Source: Volvox africanus (Eukaryota; Chlorophyta; Chlorophyceae; Chlamydomonadales; Volvocaceae). Taken from it: a DNA stretch of 64,000 bases. Location of the stretch: positions 2,852,001 to 2,916,000 of the forward strand of contig BSDZ01000008.1 in NCBI GenBank assembly GCA_030268105.1, in the 5' to 3' direction. The notes below the pieces were generated by a model. It was not told where the DNA came from. It searched no databases and saw nothing but the letters and a program-made list of their open reading frames with translations. Below, piece by piece: positions 39,401 through 51,300 of the stretch (position 1 is its first letter; each line of letters starts with the position of its first letter). Made by a program: the position numbers and the translations under genes.

Positions 39401-39729
39401 TACGAGGCAAGGGTGTTAGTTGGGTACGGCGATTAGCTGTCCTTGGCGGTGGCAGCAAACGCCCTGGTGAGCAGGTCCACCCGGGTTGCCATAATCGATT
39501 TCTCGCGACCCCGAACGCTGCTTTTTGTCCTTTGAGCCAGGGCCGCGTGGTTGTTAAGGTAGAGGCGCGCGTCACCAAGCCTGAGACAGTGGACTCGTTC
39601 GTGAGCAACACCTTCACCTTCGTTTATGACTTGAGGGCGCGTCCGGGGGACTCTCAGCTGCGCCTCAAGCGGGTGCTGCCTACTTGCGAAGAGGAGGCTC
39701 TGCGCTGTAAGCTGGCGCGGCAATTGTGA
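36484..39729 (+). CDS. Acyl-CoA thioesterase, double hotdog, ACOT9/10 type (5' end unresolved)
   Basis: It hydrolyses fatty acyl-CoA to free acid and CoA; family members are usually mitochondrial. Exons: 36484-36732, microexon 36901-36905, 37110-37190, 37565-37718, 38123-38342, 38511-38688, 38972-39140, 39541-39729; total 415 codons including stop, in phase. Hotdog 1 shows TKKLWMERAS, LQDMYRNLWDYLRVGRLLED and then DSLAG, VTAAVDEITV and WTGKSSLDIRMQLFQ. Hotdog 2 shows RVFGGFLMRRAYELAFATTY, VEEITFVRPVDVGDLLRL and KVEARV. These match ACOT9 in order and spacing. A Gln-rich insert lies near 38285-38320. The first in-frame ATG is 36571, but conserved-looking sequence precedes it, so an upstream first exon probably exists. 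TGTAA at 39785-39789 is 56 nt past the stop. Confidence 0.87.
36901..36905 (+). other. 5-nt microexon (TACAG) of the thioesterase gene
   Basis: Exon 36484-36732 ends in phase 0 (GATATG|GTGGGT), while exon 37110-37190 must be entered after two bases. The only simple bridge is TACAG between acceptor CTGCTCGCAG and donor GTACGT. It yields LQDMYRNLWDYLRVGRLLED, which aligns without a gap to my recollection of ACOT9. Removing it breaks the frame. Confidence 0.7.
36980..36999. repeat. Run of 20 T within a thioesterase intron
   Basis: Twenty consecutive T lie between the 5-nt microexon and exon 37110-37190. They sit about 110 nt before the acceptor, too far to be its polypyrimidine tract. It may be a retroposed A-tail remnant or simple slippage. 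Confidence 0.9.
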
Positions 39730-41346
39730 CATTGAGCCGTACGCACATGTGGAACTTTTAACCACACACAAGTTGATGTCGTATTGTAACTGCGGAGGCG
39801 TCGATTTCGGAGTTACGATCGTGAGTGTGAACAAGACTGGTGGGCGCACGCGAGAGGCTTTTGACCCGGGCTATATATTTACCTCGCAACCCTTGCCTTT
39901 ATCGCCTCCAAAATTAACGGACAGACATGGCTTCTTTTATTGTCGATGCTCAGGTCGGTAGTCTGTGCAGGGGACGGGAGTGAGATGCGTCACGAATTGA
40001 TCTTGCGTCCTTTGTACAATTCGTAATTGCACTTGCAGCGCGTGACAGTGAGAAGCCATGTTGTTTGATCCTTTAGTACCCTCGACGTTCTGTCTACGGC
40101 ATACCCAGCCACACGTGAAGTGGTTCCATTACCTCCCATTTAGGTGGCTGAAACGTCAAGTAAATGAATGTTTGGAAGGCAATCGATGTATTACTGGTCC
40201 AGGGTGTGCACGTGAAGATTGCCTAACCAGCTCATTCCCCAGTAGACCGCTTTGCGCGCTATGGATTCCAGGACGTTCCCATGCCGGGTCCACTGCGTTC
40301 ATACTGAAGGCTACATGGGTCCGACAGTTTTTTGTGCGTCAGGTGCTGATATTCTAGCGGTTTTAATTCGTTTGGTAGTACCAACATTGATACATTCGGT
40401 AGACAACTCACATTTGCTTCACTGTGCTTTTGAATAAAGCTGTCCTAACCCATGTTCTTGTCATGCGCCACAATGAGGGTGCCGAAAGTATACGTGATAA
40501 GAAGGGTCGTTAGCGGATGAGACCGAATATGCCTGCTCAAGTTGAATGCCCCGAGTTGGTGTTGAATAATTATTTTCAGGTCAATAGGCATTTACGTCGT
40601 CACTGCACTCATCTGCACTGAATCACATTACCTGGGTTGTAGTAAGGAAGTAGCACGAGAGACATCTACAACCAAACGCGCCTTAATAGCTCTTTCATGC
40701 CTTGGGATGCTATGCGCGATATTATCGCTGAGCAAGTTTGCAAAGGACGCATGACCCAATAATGATATAGTCAGCCAACTGTCAACTGGCGTTGAACTTA
40801 GAGCGCAGAGATTGCAGCGATCAAAGAGTAACTCCCGAGCTAGATGTAACGATTCAAGTTCGTCTTCTGTTTTCGCTTTCTCTAGACCATAACGCTAGAT
40901 GCGCGGGAAACGTGCAGCGGCACTGCATATGAATGTGAGATCACAGGGACTTGTGCAATCAGTTATAGCTTACGGATCATGGACTAATGACATTACTAAA
41001 ATTTAAGGGTGTTTAGGGAAGGACGTCATACGCATCTGGCAGGTAACGGGCGAGTACTCGAATAGTGATCAGCCTTGGCTACATTCACAAGATTAGAATA
41101 AATGGACAAAACAAAGGTGCTAATGGGCGGTATCTCTCGAAGACTCCGGGACGCCTGCAATCAAAATAACACCGTGTCCGTCGTACACCCGTACCATGGT
41201 TCAACTTTTGTCTTTCCCTAACGCCTGATATTTAGATGTGGTGCATCAATTGTCGGTCATAACCTTGCTACAGGTCCTGGACGGACCTTTCGTAGGTTGA
41301 CGACGTACCATTTCTGAGGCAGAGTAGTGATCTGCTTTCCACTAGT
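39730..41346. other. Intergenic region, thioesterase to calreticulin
   Basis: It starts with the thioesterase 3' UTR (TGTAA at 39785-39789) and becomes AT-rich from about 40380. No open frame resembles a known protein. The calreticulin promoter should lie near its right end, but I see no clear TATA box. Confidence 0.45.
39785..39789 (+). terminator. Poly(A) signal TGTAA of the thioesterase gene
   Basis: TGTAA, the volvocine poly(A) signal, is 56 nt after the stop at 39729. Cleavage is expected 10-20 nt further on. Confidence 0.5.
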
Positions 41347-43466
41347 ATGAAGTGGGCATTGCTGTTGGCCGCCCTAGTGGTGGCAGCAAACGCTGATGTC
41401 TTCATTAAAGAAACATTTGATGGTGAGCCTCGTCTGCAGATCTGGAAGGTGGTTGCGGAAATGATCTAGACGGTTCTGGCCATCGCCTCGCAGACTCCTG
41501 GGCGGACCGTTGGGTGAAGTCAAAGTGGAAGCAGAGTGATGGACAGGCTGGTGATTTCACCCTTACCGCGGGCAAGTGGTATGGCGACGCTGAGGCGGAC
41601 AAGGGTATCCAGACGGGGCCCGACTCCAAGTTCTTCGCAATTTATGCGCCACTTGACAAGGTCTTTGACAACACTGAGAAGGACACCGTTGTGCAGGTGA
41701 AAACATTGTTTGTTGGACGTGAATTTAGTTGATGGTGCTAATGAAAGGTTTCGTCTTCGGTGCAGTTCTCCGTGAAGCATGAGCAGGACCTTGACTGCGG
41801 TGGCGGTTACATCAAGCTAATCCCTGCCTCGAGGTAAGATATTTTTCTGGCATTTGTTAAATTGCCGCGTCGCGCCGATTGGCTGTGATTGGTTCTCGTT
41901 CCTTGCAGCGAGAAGCAAATGGACACCTTTGGCGGTGATACCCCTTACTCGATCATGTTCGGCCCGGATATTTGCGGCTACTCAACCCGCAAGATTCATG
42001 TCATCCTTACCTACAAGGGTAAGAACTACTTGATTAAGAAGGACCTGAAGGCTGAGACCGATCAGCTTACGCATGTCTACACCCTGGTTATTAAGCCGGA
42101 CAACACGTACAAGGTAATGGTTCCTTAAGGACGTTGTTGCATTCTTAGGATGTCACATTAGAGGCAGTGCTTAATTGTCCCCGTCGATTGCCCACCCCTG
42201 CTGCAAAATGTATATCAGGTGTATGTCGATCTTAAGGAGGTTGCCTCGGGCTCTCTCTACGAGGATTGGGATATGCTGGCCCCGAAGACAATCAAGGTGA
42301 CATGGCTATGCGAGTCTATGATGCATTCCGTGTTGGTCAGTGGGCACGTGTTTCGGGTCAAGTCTTGTCTTATATCCTACATCAGTTCGGGCACATAACA
42401 TCAGGCTGCACTTCATGGTTATCAAGGCATGAGCAGAGTGGCGTGCAATTCTACCGGTCATTCCACAGGACCCTAAGGCCAAGAAGCCCGCAGATTGGGA
42501 CGAGCGTGAGGAGATTGCGGACCCCGAGGACAAGAAGCCTGAGGGCTGGGATGACATTCCAGCTACCATTCCGGACAAGTCTGCCACGAAGCCAGACGAC
42601 TGGGATGATGATGAGGATGGTACTTGGGAAGCTCCGACTATTCCAAACCCCGAGTACAAGGGCGAGTGGAAGCCAAAGTTGATTAAGAACCCCGCCTTTA
42701 AGGGCATCTGGGTTGCCCCGGATATTGACAACCCTGACTATGTTCATGACGACTCCTTGTACAACTTCAAGGATCTCAAGTTCGTGGGCTTCGAGCTCTG
42801 GCAGGTGCGGGGAATGTTCTGGGCGACTGACGAACGCCGTGGATATATGGGAGAGTGAGCTGGAGAACTTGATTTAATGGACGGGATCACAGGGAAACTA
42901 GATGGCGTATTTTAATGCATGTCGTACTTCGTGCATCATTTTACGCCTGAACTCTATTATTTGACATTAGTATGCGCTTTAATTTAGCATTTCTGAGCTA
43001 TGTTGGAATGCTCTAAGCCAGTGCACCTGGTAACCCACGACTCGTTGACCTTCATAGGTGAAGTCGGGTTCTATCTTCGATAACATCATTGTCACCGACG
43101 ACTTCGAGACTGCCAAGGCTTTTGCCGAGGAGACCTGGCAAAAGAACAAGGATGCTGAGAAGGAACTGTTTGACAAGGTACGTTACCGGTTGTTCAGATA
43201 TTGAACAGTTCGTCTAAGTATGTTGCTGTGATGTCTGAACATAGTTGTCTCCCACAAGCGCTTTGACTAGACCTTGGTACTTACAATTTGTGCAGATTAA
43301 GAAAGAGGAGGACGAACAGAAGGCCAAAGAGGCGCCACCCCCGCCAGCTGAGGATGCTGAGGAAGAGGAGGATGAGTACGAGGATTCCTCGAGGGAAGAG
43401 CCAGCGCACGTCGGCACCATTAACTTGCCGGAGGAGGACGAATCCAGCGGTCATGATGAGCTTTGA
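41347..43466 (+). CDS. CRT: Calreticulin (ER calcium-binding lectin chaperone)
   Basis: It binds monoglucosylated N-glycans on folding glycoproteins and stores Ca2+ in the ER lumen. Eight phase-closing exons: 41347-41422, 41494-41696, 41766-41833, 41909-42113, 42219-42296, 42469-42804, 43058-43177, 43296-43466; about 418 aa, the usual length. A signal peptide ([16 protein letters not shown]) is followed by the lectin domain with [15 protein letters not shown] and KIHVIL. The P-domain has the two repeat types: [20 protein letters not shown] with its neighbours, and [15 protein letters not shown]. The C-domain is acidic ([11 protein letters not shown]), and the protein ends HDEL for ER retrieval. 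The conserved Cys pair of the N-domain is present (DLDCGGG, PDICGY). TGTAA at 43689-43693 is a likely poly(A) signal. Confidence 0.98.
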
Positions 43467-43688
43467 GATGTAGGGAGAAATCGACTGATTAAGCTGGAGA
43501 GGTTCAGGATGCGAAGCTCCCAGCTTGGGACGCGCATGGACGATTATGCTAGGGGTTTAGATAGAAATGACCGGACTATTTCTGACCGGACTTTGTTGTG
43601 ACAGTGAAGGGTCGCTAACGAGTTCCCTGACACTAGGCAGGATGAGGGGGCTAGCAGGCGCTCGTCAACTTGCGTGCTTTGGACGAGC

Positions 43689-43693
43689 TGTAA
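43689..43693 (+). terminator. Poly(A) signal TGTAA of calreticulin
   Basis: It lies 223 nt after the stop codon, a usual 3' UTR length for volvocine genes. It is the first TGTAA after the gene. Confidence 0.5.
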
Positions 43694-43962
43694 GGACCGT
43701 GAGAATTCATGCGTGTTGTTAATGGTGAGCTTAGCTCTCAGGCTATGTGGTGGACTAAAATTTCGCAGTGGTCGAGCTTTTTCCTGATACTTATGGAGAA
43801 GGTATATGAATGGTTTCCCATGCAATTTTTATATTGGCCCATCATCGAATCTAAACTCGTCAGGCGAACGAATTAGGTCGTACGACTTTGTCCATGACAT
43901 TATTGTTATCCTGAACCGAATCAAACCTTAACCCTCCATTTGCTACTAGCAGACATCGTAAT

Positions 43963-43992
43963 AGCAAGCCCCGGGGCTTGCTTGCATATATA
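43963..43992 (+). promoter_or_regulatory. Palindrome plus TATATA, candidate core promoter
   Basis: AGCAAGCCCCGGGGCTTGCT (43963-43982) is a perfect 20-bp palindrome, followed after 4 nt by TATATA (43987-43992). An ATG at 44030 opens MVRVITLSGAYSLFQRHKVQ and ends at possible donors, which would suit a first exon of the gene to the right. A dimeric regulator could bind the palindrome. No transcript evidence is available. Confidence 0.3.
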
Positions 43993-44042
43993 GTTGTCAC
44001 GACGACAAGCCTCTTGATAGATATTAAGAATGGTACGAGTCA

Positions 44043-44276
44043 TCACGTTGTCTGGGGCGTATAGTTTGTTTCAGCGTCATAAAGTACAGGTTTGCGGTCC
44101 TCACGGCGTGCGTGGCAGCGGAAGACAATTACGACAGGTGCTAAACAATATAATGGCATTGCCCAGATAGAGATGAGCCAAAAAAGTATCGGGGCCATGA
44201 CCCGTGGGTCGTCGGGGCGTAGGTTAACTCTGTATGGCCGATACATGCCATCTGGCGCCGTTGTTCCCGGCAGCAT
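44043..44276 (-). CDS. Possible small single-membrane-span protein
   Basis: A 77-codon frame starts at an ATG in good context (CCAAAATGC) and stops at 44043-44045. It encodes a Pro/Arg-rich N-terminus, a hydrophobic span (ILFWLISIWAMPLYCLAPVV) and a charged tail. Small one-span subunits of organellar complexes look like this, but I recognise no family. It lies opposite the candidate first exon of the plus-strand gene, so both cannot easily be right. Codon use is not strongly biased. Confidence 0.25.
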   Translation of the reverse strand: MLPGTTAPDGMYRPYRVNLRPDDPRVMAPILFWLISIWAMPLYCLAPVVIVFRCHARREDRKPVLYDAETNYTPQTT

Positions 44277-44698
44277 TTTGGAGCTCAGGGCAAGGATGTT
44301 CCGAGCAGTGACCCAGCAGCTGACCTAGGTGTCAATGCTGAGGTACGACGGGAAGCCAGCGGCTCGGAGTCTCACGTCGAGCGTCTAGGCATCAAGGTTG
44401 GCATATTATCATGCAGGCAGGACCCTGGCCTTACGGCTGTGGATGAGACGGTAGACGAGGCTAGGACAAGAACCTAGCCGCAAGGAATGCGTTTTATGAA
44501 TTTGTCATTAGTTGGTATACACCAGAACTATACGCAATGACACACTGAAACCGAGGTTTCCAAAATTCGTAGCAGAAGACAACAGAATATCATTTCTTGC
44601 GCACCTTTCGGACAAGGCGCCTCCAAAGCTTTTGCACTTCTTATTTGCATGTCGTGATCTTTGCGTCAACCCGTGCCGCGCTTCATGAACCCCTGCAG

Positions 44699-47477
44699 CA
44701 CCGCTGCCCGGCGTTTCAGAGCAGCTTGGACTACACTGAGGCTGACCTGGCTGTGGGGATGCACCTGCACCACCTCATCCCACCGGGGGCTTGTGAACGA
44801 GCAACGGAGGCGAGCCCCTTGGAACAGGATCGGGAGGGGCCAAACCAGTTGTAAGATGCCCGTTATTTAGTGGCATGCGTACTTACGTCGCTGGATTCGT
44901 TCCTGCATTTGAGACATTATGGAAGCTTTGGCAATGACCCTTGTTTGCCATGACCGTGCCCCTAGGTGCTGCACCGCATGGAGGATATCGCTCCAGCAGA
45001 TATCGATCAGGCTCGCGGGCTTGGTTTCGAGCCGGTGCGAGCGCGCGCGAGTGTATGTGCGTGCGCGTGTTGAAATTGTAGAAGACCACTAGTTTGACCG
45101 GCAGACTTCACCTTGGCCGGGTAATTGTATGCTGCGCGCGACTTGAGGTGCCTATAGACGCATGCGCAGTTTTGGGGGATCCTCAAGATGCCTGGAATAA
45201 TGACTTAGCTAGGAATTCTGGTCTTTCTTGGAAGGACGAAGCCCTGATACAGGCACGAATATACCTGCAAGCAGAATGTTTATTTGCGAGCCCCGCGCCG
45301 AAGAGCCCCGCTGAGTCTATGTTTCCCGAGCTGCAAGACACGTCAGTATGGCCCACTTTCCCGGTCTCTCGCCTTTTAGATCTCTTGTTAGGAGGACGAG
45401 CATATTGTTGGGATGCCCGGTCCTCTGTTCGTTGCATGTCGCATGATGCACCCAGGACGAGGACTTGGGTCCCAGTGGTGTGCCGCAACGTGGGGCAGAG
45501 CGCCACCACGGAGACGGCAGTCACGGCCCCGTCGGAGCCGAGCGCGATATTGACATGGCCGGAGGCTTTCAAAAAGGGGCGTCGTGTATGAAAGCCGGTA
45601 GTGGCGGTGCCTTCCGCAGCGGCAGTGAGACTTTGTGGGGCTCTACGCCTGCGCCTGACTTCGAGGCTCAGAGTGCATGCTTCGATATTAGCGGCTCAAG
45701 CGGGACAGATGTAGCCGGCCGCTTGGACGATGAGCATGCGTCAGAACGGCTTCCGGGGCAGATGTATGCCAAGCTATCGACGACAGGCATTGAACTGGGC
45801 AACGAAACGCAGGTGGGAAGGGGTTAAGGCGAATGATAATGTGCGGCTGTGCCATCCATTACTTCCGTTTCCACCGCGCTGTGACCGCGCCTTGCGATAT
45901 CAACGCACCAATATCTCACACCACGTCCACGTTCTACCAAGCGCCCCATATTAACGCTTATTCTTCTTGGACCCGCTGTAACGACCAATAAGTAATAACG
46001 CAGCAATGCGGCACATTATCGGCGCCCAACTCTGCCTGGAAGGTTTGGGAGGTAGAACAGCGTATCAGCGGTGGCGTCTACAACACCAGTGACGTCCTAT
46101 TCCACCCGGAGGGCTTTGGTGCCCGCAGCAGTGAGCCAGTGACCGGCCTGCCATCGGAGCCGCCGCCGAGGCTTCGGTACTGTGGCCACTTGGCCGCTGC
46201 TCAACACAGTGCCGCCAAGATGGGGTCGCAGAGCGCGGTGAGGATGTAAACGGGAGGCAGAGTGGGTCTGCTGTGCAATAGAGATTGGTAGTATGGGCCG
46301 TGGACACTGGGAGGTTTGGGAGGAGTTACGGGGTCATACATGAAAAAGATTTGCTGTGAAGGGAGATCCTATTCCTAATCCCTTGGTCGTGTCAAGCGGG
46401 GACTCTGGATGGCGTAATTGCCCACAATGCAATGCTGCGGTTATTGCCAATGGAGCCGTCGCGAGCGGGTCTGTGATCAGGTGGCCATTCCTCATACCAG
46501 GGGCTGTGGGGCTCTAGAATCCAGGGACATAAAACCCTCGCCGTCCCATTGAAGGTCGCGCACTGATCGTGACACGCAGGTGCGTGCAACAGAGGCGGCC
46601 ATTAGCCTGCCATCCCGTCCCGTTATTCCAGACAGTGGTAATGTGGTCACAACCAGTGACGTAATCAACGGTGGCAGCACTCCTGGAGTCACCGTGATTG
46701 GAGTTTCAGAGGGGGGAGAGGGCGCCGGCGAGAGCGGCGTCGCTGGGGGAGTCACTGCGGTGATCTTTGAGGCGGCGCAACCTGTAGGGGCAACAATTGG
46801 GGGCTTCGCTGAGGAAGTTACGGGGGCATCTGCACAGACCTAGAGCACCGCTGAGACCGCTGGCCAACTGACCGGGTGAGCATTCAGAAACAGCTTAGGG
46901 AAATAGTGCTTCTCCCCAGGCAGGCTATCTTTCTATTTGGGCCAGTACGTCAGCAGGTTGCTCTACCAGCATGCATAACAAAAGTGAATGCATGGAACTG
47001 CCTGCTGATGAGCGTGTTGCCATGCTCAAGAGTGCATCCCCTAATTCATGAGGGGTAAAAGTATGCGAGGGGAGGAGAAATACGGAGGGTAGATACGTAA
47101 ATACGATTAAGGTAGATACGGCATTGGTACTGCTCTGATGCTCTGAGCTCGGGGTCGTCGTTATTGATAAGGTCATCACCATCATCGCATATATCAAGTT
47201 TTAAATGATGGTTACGAAAACCGATGCCGAGGTTAACAATCCTGGAGAGCGTGTCAAGGTGTAGTCAGGGCTGTTGCTGGTGATCTTCTTCCCCGCTTCA
47301 TTCACTTCCAGCGCTGTTTACCGCTCTGTACACAGGAAGGCAGTGGGGCATATCGCCGAGAATGCAACGACAAAGATCCATGGGTCCAAGGCACGTGAGG
47401 ATGTCAACAGCGCGGAGGAAAGTGGTTCCAATCCGTCCCCTCTAGATGCAATTGCTCCCCTGAACGGAGACGGATAG
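44699..47477 (+). CDS. Unrecognised multi-exon gene (exon structure partial)
   Basis: I do not recognise the product. Exons that look real: 44699-about 44850 (starts HRCPAFQSSLDYTEADLAVG), about 44967-45040 (VLHRMEDIAPADIDQARGLG), 45456-45812 (DEDLGPSG to GIELGNETQ, phase 0 on both sides), 46004-46237 (QCGTLSAPNSAWKVWEVEQR to AAKMGSQSA, phase 0 on both sides), 46580-about 46840 (VRATEAAISLPSRPV and a Gly/Val/Ala-rich stretch), and 47334-47477 (KAVGHIAENATTKIHGSKAR to NGDG stop). Acceptors and donors match consensus, but the phase between the first two and into the last exon does not close, so exons are missing or misplaced. A first exon at 44030 is possible. The Gly/Ala amphipathic segment near 46690-46830 could associate with membranes. 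No enzyme motif is visible. Confidence 0.42.
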
Positions 47478-48341
47478 AGGAACGTTTGCTTGTTGAATTC
47501 GTTGCTTGTCATAGTTCCCTCATGGCGCCACTTTACTCGAGCTTTACGAAATCTGGTTTGATGGGAAACCCTAATCTATCGCTTTTTTTGAGGTTCCATC
47601 GATACCGCCTTCCAATAGTTGGAATAGACACCGTTTAGGGAACTCGCACCAAGCAGCCCCGAAGGCGATAAGAGTTGCAAACAGACCTGCAAGTTGCAGA
47701 GCCAGCAGTTGCTTTTGCCCTGTGGAGGACCAGGCCGTCGGGCGTTGTCGGACACGGTTTTCGTAGTACGGTGTTTTATATGCAGGGACGGCGGGGAGCC
47801 CTCAAGCTGCTTCCTAAAACTCAGTATCCGCCAAGGGGGCCCAGGGGCTCGGCGAATGGCAAAATCTGTCGGGCTTCGCTGTGCCCCCCGTAACTGGTGA
47901 AGCGATGTGGTGCTGCATGGGCCTGTTGGAATCAGCAGCGCCTGAATGTTGTTCACCTTATGTCCGTGCACAATCGTTTTCTACTGGGCGCCGGTAGCCA
48001 AGCGGAAGATGCGCGAACGAGAGATGCGCGACACACATAGTGAGGAAACGGCGTCACCGCTGCCCATGCCGCCGCAGACAGACAGACGAACGGCAACCCT
48101 TGGTGGTCCCTCGTCGTCGCATCCCGGAGTCCTCACGATTCTGTTCTCCCCGGTCGAAGCAATCTGCAGCCGCCAACCTCTCTGTACGCGATATCACCAC
48201 ACATATTCGCTTTCAAAAGCAGTTAGGGAATCCTGATTCGGATCATCGGAAAAATACTTGTCGCAGTCAGAACCATTCGGGCCGCCCAAACAAGGTTACT
48301 GCAAGAGTACCTGCAGCCATCCTCCCATCTAAACTGCTAAC
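47478..48341. other. Intergenic region, unknown gene and P450 (convergent)
   Basis: It should contain the 3' UTRs of both neighbours. A 131-codon minus-strand frame (47576-47971) has an ATG but no motif I know. A short inverted repeat TTCCAA/TTGGAA lies near 47610. No RNA gene is seen. Confidence 0.4.
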
Positions 48342-51300
48342 TCATCGCCGAGTAACCCATAATACGACGGCCTCTGGGCGGAGCGTCAAAAGCGGTTTAG
48401 GCTTGGGGAAGGAAGCTGGCAGGTCCGAATTCGTTTCCGCTGCCCTTGCAGGTCCGGACAGGGACTGTGGCGCCGGCAGCGTAAGCAGGAGCCTGTAACG
48501 TTGCAGCACTGCTCCCAGCACCAGCATCGCCTCCATCATTGCGAACCCGGTGCCGATGCAATTCCGGGGTCCCCCGCCGAAGGGCAGGTAGGCTCCGTTA
48601 GGGCCCAGGTTGCTCATGAGGCTCATGTAGCCGTGGTAACCCTCTCTGAAGGCCCGGGATGGAATGAGTCGACGGGAGGGGAGTCGTGATTTGGGTAAGG
48701 GCCCGAGCGGCGGCGGGGTTGTAACACACGGCACGACACACTGCATCACGGTACCCAAGCAGCAACATAGGCCTACCCGATTCTGGTTGCCAGGGTGGCC
48801 TTAGAGACGCACATACTCGGTCATTACACGCCTTGGGCATTCACATGACGAGGCTGCAGGACGCTGCACGTAGCTATTTTGTGACCCATGCTCTATTTTC
48901 GTGGTTCGCACCTGCCCTGGAGTTCTCTCCAGCGCTCCGGCAAGAAGGCATCCGGGTTGTCCCACACGGCCGCATCTCGGTGCATGATGTACGGCGATAC
49001 CAACACTGTGGTACCCGAGGGCAAGCTGTACGGCCCCAAAGCCGCGTCCACGCGCGCACATCGACCGACCATGTACGCTGGGCTGTACAGCCGCAACGTC
49101 TCCAGCACGATGGACTCCAGGTACGGCATATGACGTACACTATCATAAACAGCATCGAAACGAGCGCAAACGAGGGAAAGCCGCGCAGGCTTACGACCAA
49201 CCATCAGGTCATTATGAGCTTCAGGTACGGATGACCGCGAAGCAGGGTCCTTGATAAGGTCTACGTAACTTGAGAATCCTCAGGATTACTCTTACCCTTT
49301 GAGAGTGTAAACGCCGAATGGATCACAACAATTACGTCATGCCCATGCGACAGGCAACATCTTAAGTTACCCTAACCAAGAGATCCAGGACTCACCTCCT
49401 TTTCCTGTTACGGCTGTCTCGAGCCAGGGTTCTCCCGCCTTGCTAAGCCCCTCGCCTCCTGGACCGACCCCGCTTGGGTGTTGCATCCTCCCTTTATAAC
49501 TCCAACACCCAACCAAACCACGGACCGGTTAATCATCCCTATCGCAAAAGCCACAACACGACGCTTCGAAGGACTCGCCCACCCCGTCCCCATAATGTTG
49601 ATCGTGGCAAGCGTGAGCAGGTTCACACACCTGGTCGCTGTTGGCGGCGCATCCCGCCCGCATACCTCCGCCACCTCCGCTGCCGCGCGCTCCTGTACCT
49701 CCGGGTGCGCCGCCAGCAGCGCAGCCGCCCAGCCCAAGAGGATGGCGCTCGTCTCTTGTCCCGCCACCAGCAGCGTCATGAGCTCATCCCGCAGCGCTTG
49801 ATCACTCATTCCAGTACCATCCTCATCTCGCGATAGCAGCAAGCTGGTCAGCAAGTCTGACGGAAAGTTGGGGGCAGCAGCGGCAACGACGGAGTCGGTT
49901 GCTGCCACTACAGCAGCCTCGACGGAGCCATGCACGGCGGAGAGCTCCTCGCGACGGCGTGCAATCATGCCGTAAACGACTCTGTCGAGCTGCTGTACGG
50001 CGGCCGCGAATTCAAGGTTGTCCCACGTGGGAAGCCATTCGGGGATGACGAAGCCGGTCGCAGCCCTGACGGTGGGGATGGCACGTGGGTCCCCGTTGAT
50101 TACCTCGATCCGCTCGCTCGCGCGGCCGACAATGTTTGCGACAGTCGACTTCATGTTTGTTGCGCAATTTTCTTAAGGAACGTGCGCTACAGGGAAGGAG
50201 GGGCGAACTAAGCCATATTGGCTCTGCGCATAATCACAATTTATGCCTGATGTTGAGCTAATGACTGCTGCCGCAACACAGTCATTTGAGAGGGAGCCCG
50301 GTCTCCTGTGCCGTACAATACACTGACGCACCGCTGCGTGAAGAACATGAACGCCTTCTCCACCGCAGCCACAATCTGCTGTGCCTCCTCGCTGCTTGTG
50401 CTGGGAGACTGTGATGGTGCAATGTGGGCGGCAGGGGAGGACGGCGAGATGGAGGAGGACTGTTGCTCCCCCGCTCTGAATCCAAAAAGCGCCTCCAGCG
50501 TCACACGCAGCGTCAGCTCATTGAAGTCCATGTACACATCCCGATAGCCACCTGGATAAGGACACGCATGGGGGTTGCATGGGGTGACTAAGGCCCCTAG
50601 GAGGTCCAGCCTTAACCCACCCTACAGGGGCATACCAGCCATCCCGCTTTCCCTATCAACGTGATAACGTTTCACAACGCGCCCCCGAACAGTCTACCAA
50701 ACACCTGGATTGCATACCTATCGACTGTGCAAGGGCAGGCAAGCGGGAGAGATCACCGGCAGCAGAGGGCCACCGAGAACATTACTGATGGCTAAGGGGC
50801 AATGAATCTAGTCTATGAGATTGCTGGCCTTTGCTCAACAGCTTTGGAAAAGTAAAAGCAAAAGGTGAACCCCCATACCTGAGTCCCACTGCGAGTCCAG
50901 CATGTTGCGTGTCGCGGCCACCATGGCACCCGAGTATGCCTCCACCGCTGTCCTGCGGAATGCAGGGTTGGACAGCCGCCGCTGCCGTTGCCACACCGCC
51001 CCGTCACTCACCAGCAGACCATTCCCTGCCAAACTGCTGCCCGGGAAGAACGCCGTACCCTCCTTCACGTACACCGACCCGGCCTGTTCCAAAAGTACGA
51101 CACGTGCCGCCTCTCGGCCCGTCACCAGTACGACACGCTCACCCCCAAGCATGAAGCCCACTAATTGACCATACTGCTTGGTTGTGGAGGAGAGGAAGCT
51201 CAGGGGATCGGATAGAAGCGCCAGGGTTTGGTCACCGGGGGGCCCGGCGGGGAAGTTGAGGGGTAGTGGCTGTGACAGGCGCTGCAAGCGCACCGCAGCT

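Larger units (their letters stand above)
43467..44029. other. Intergenic region downstream of calreticulin
   Basis: It holds the calreticulin 3' UTR with TGTAA at 43689-43693, then a 20-bp palindrome next to a TATATA motif (43963-43992). No exon is recognisable. Confidence 0.45.

Noticed and set aside
47576..47971. 131-codon minus-strand open frame as a transposon remnant
   Set aside because: No transposase or reverse-transcriptase motif, no terminal repeats and no target-site duplication could be seen.
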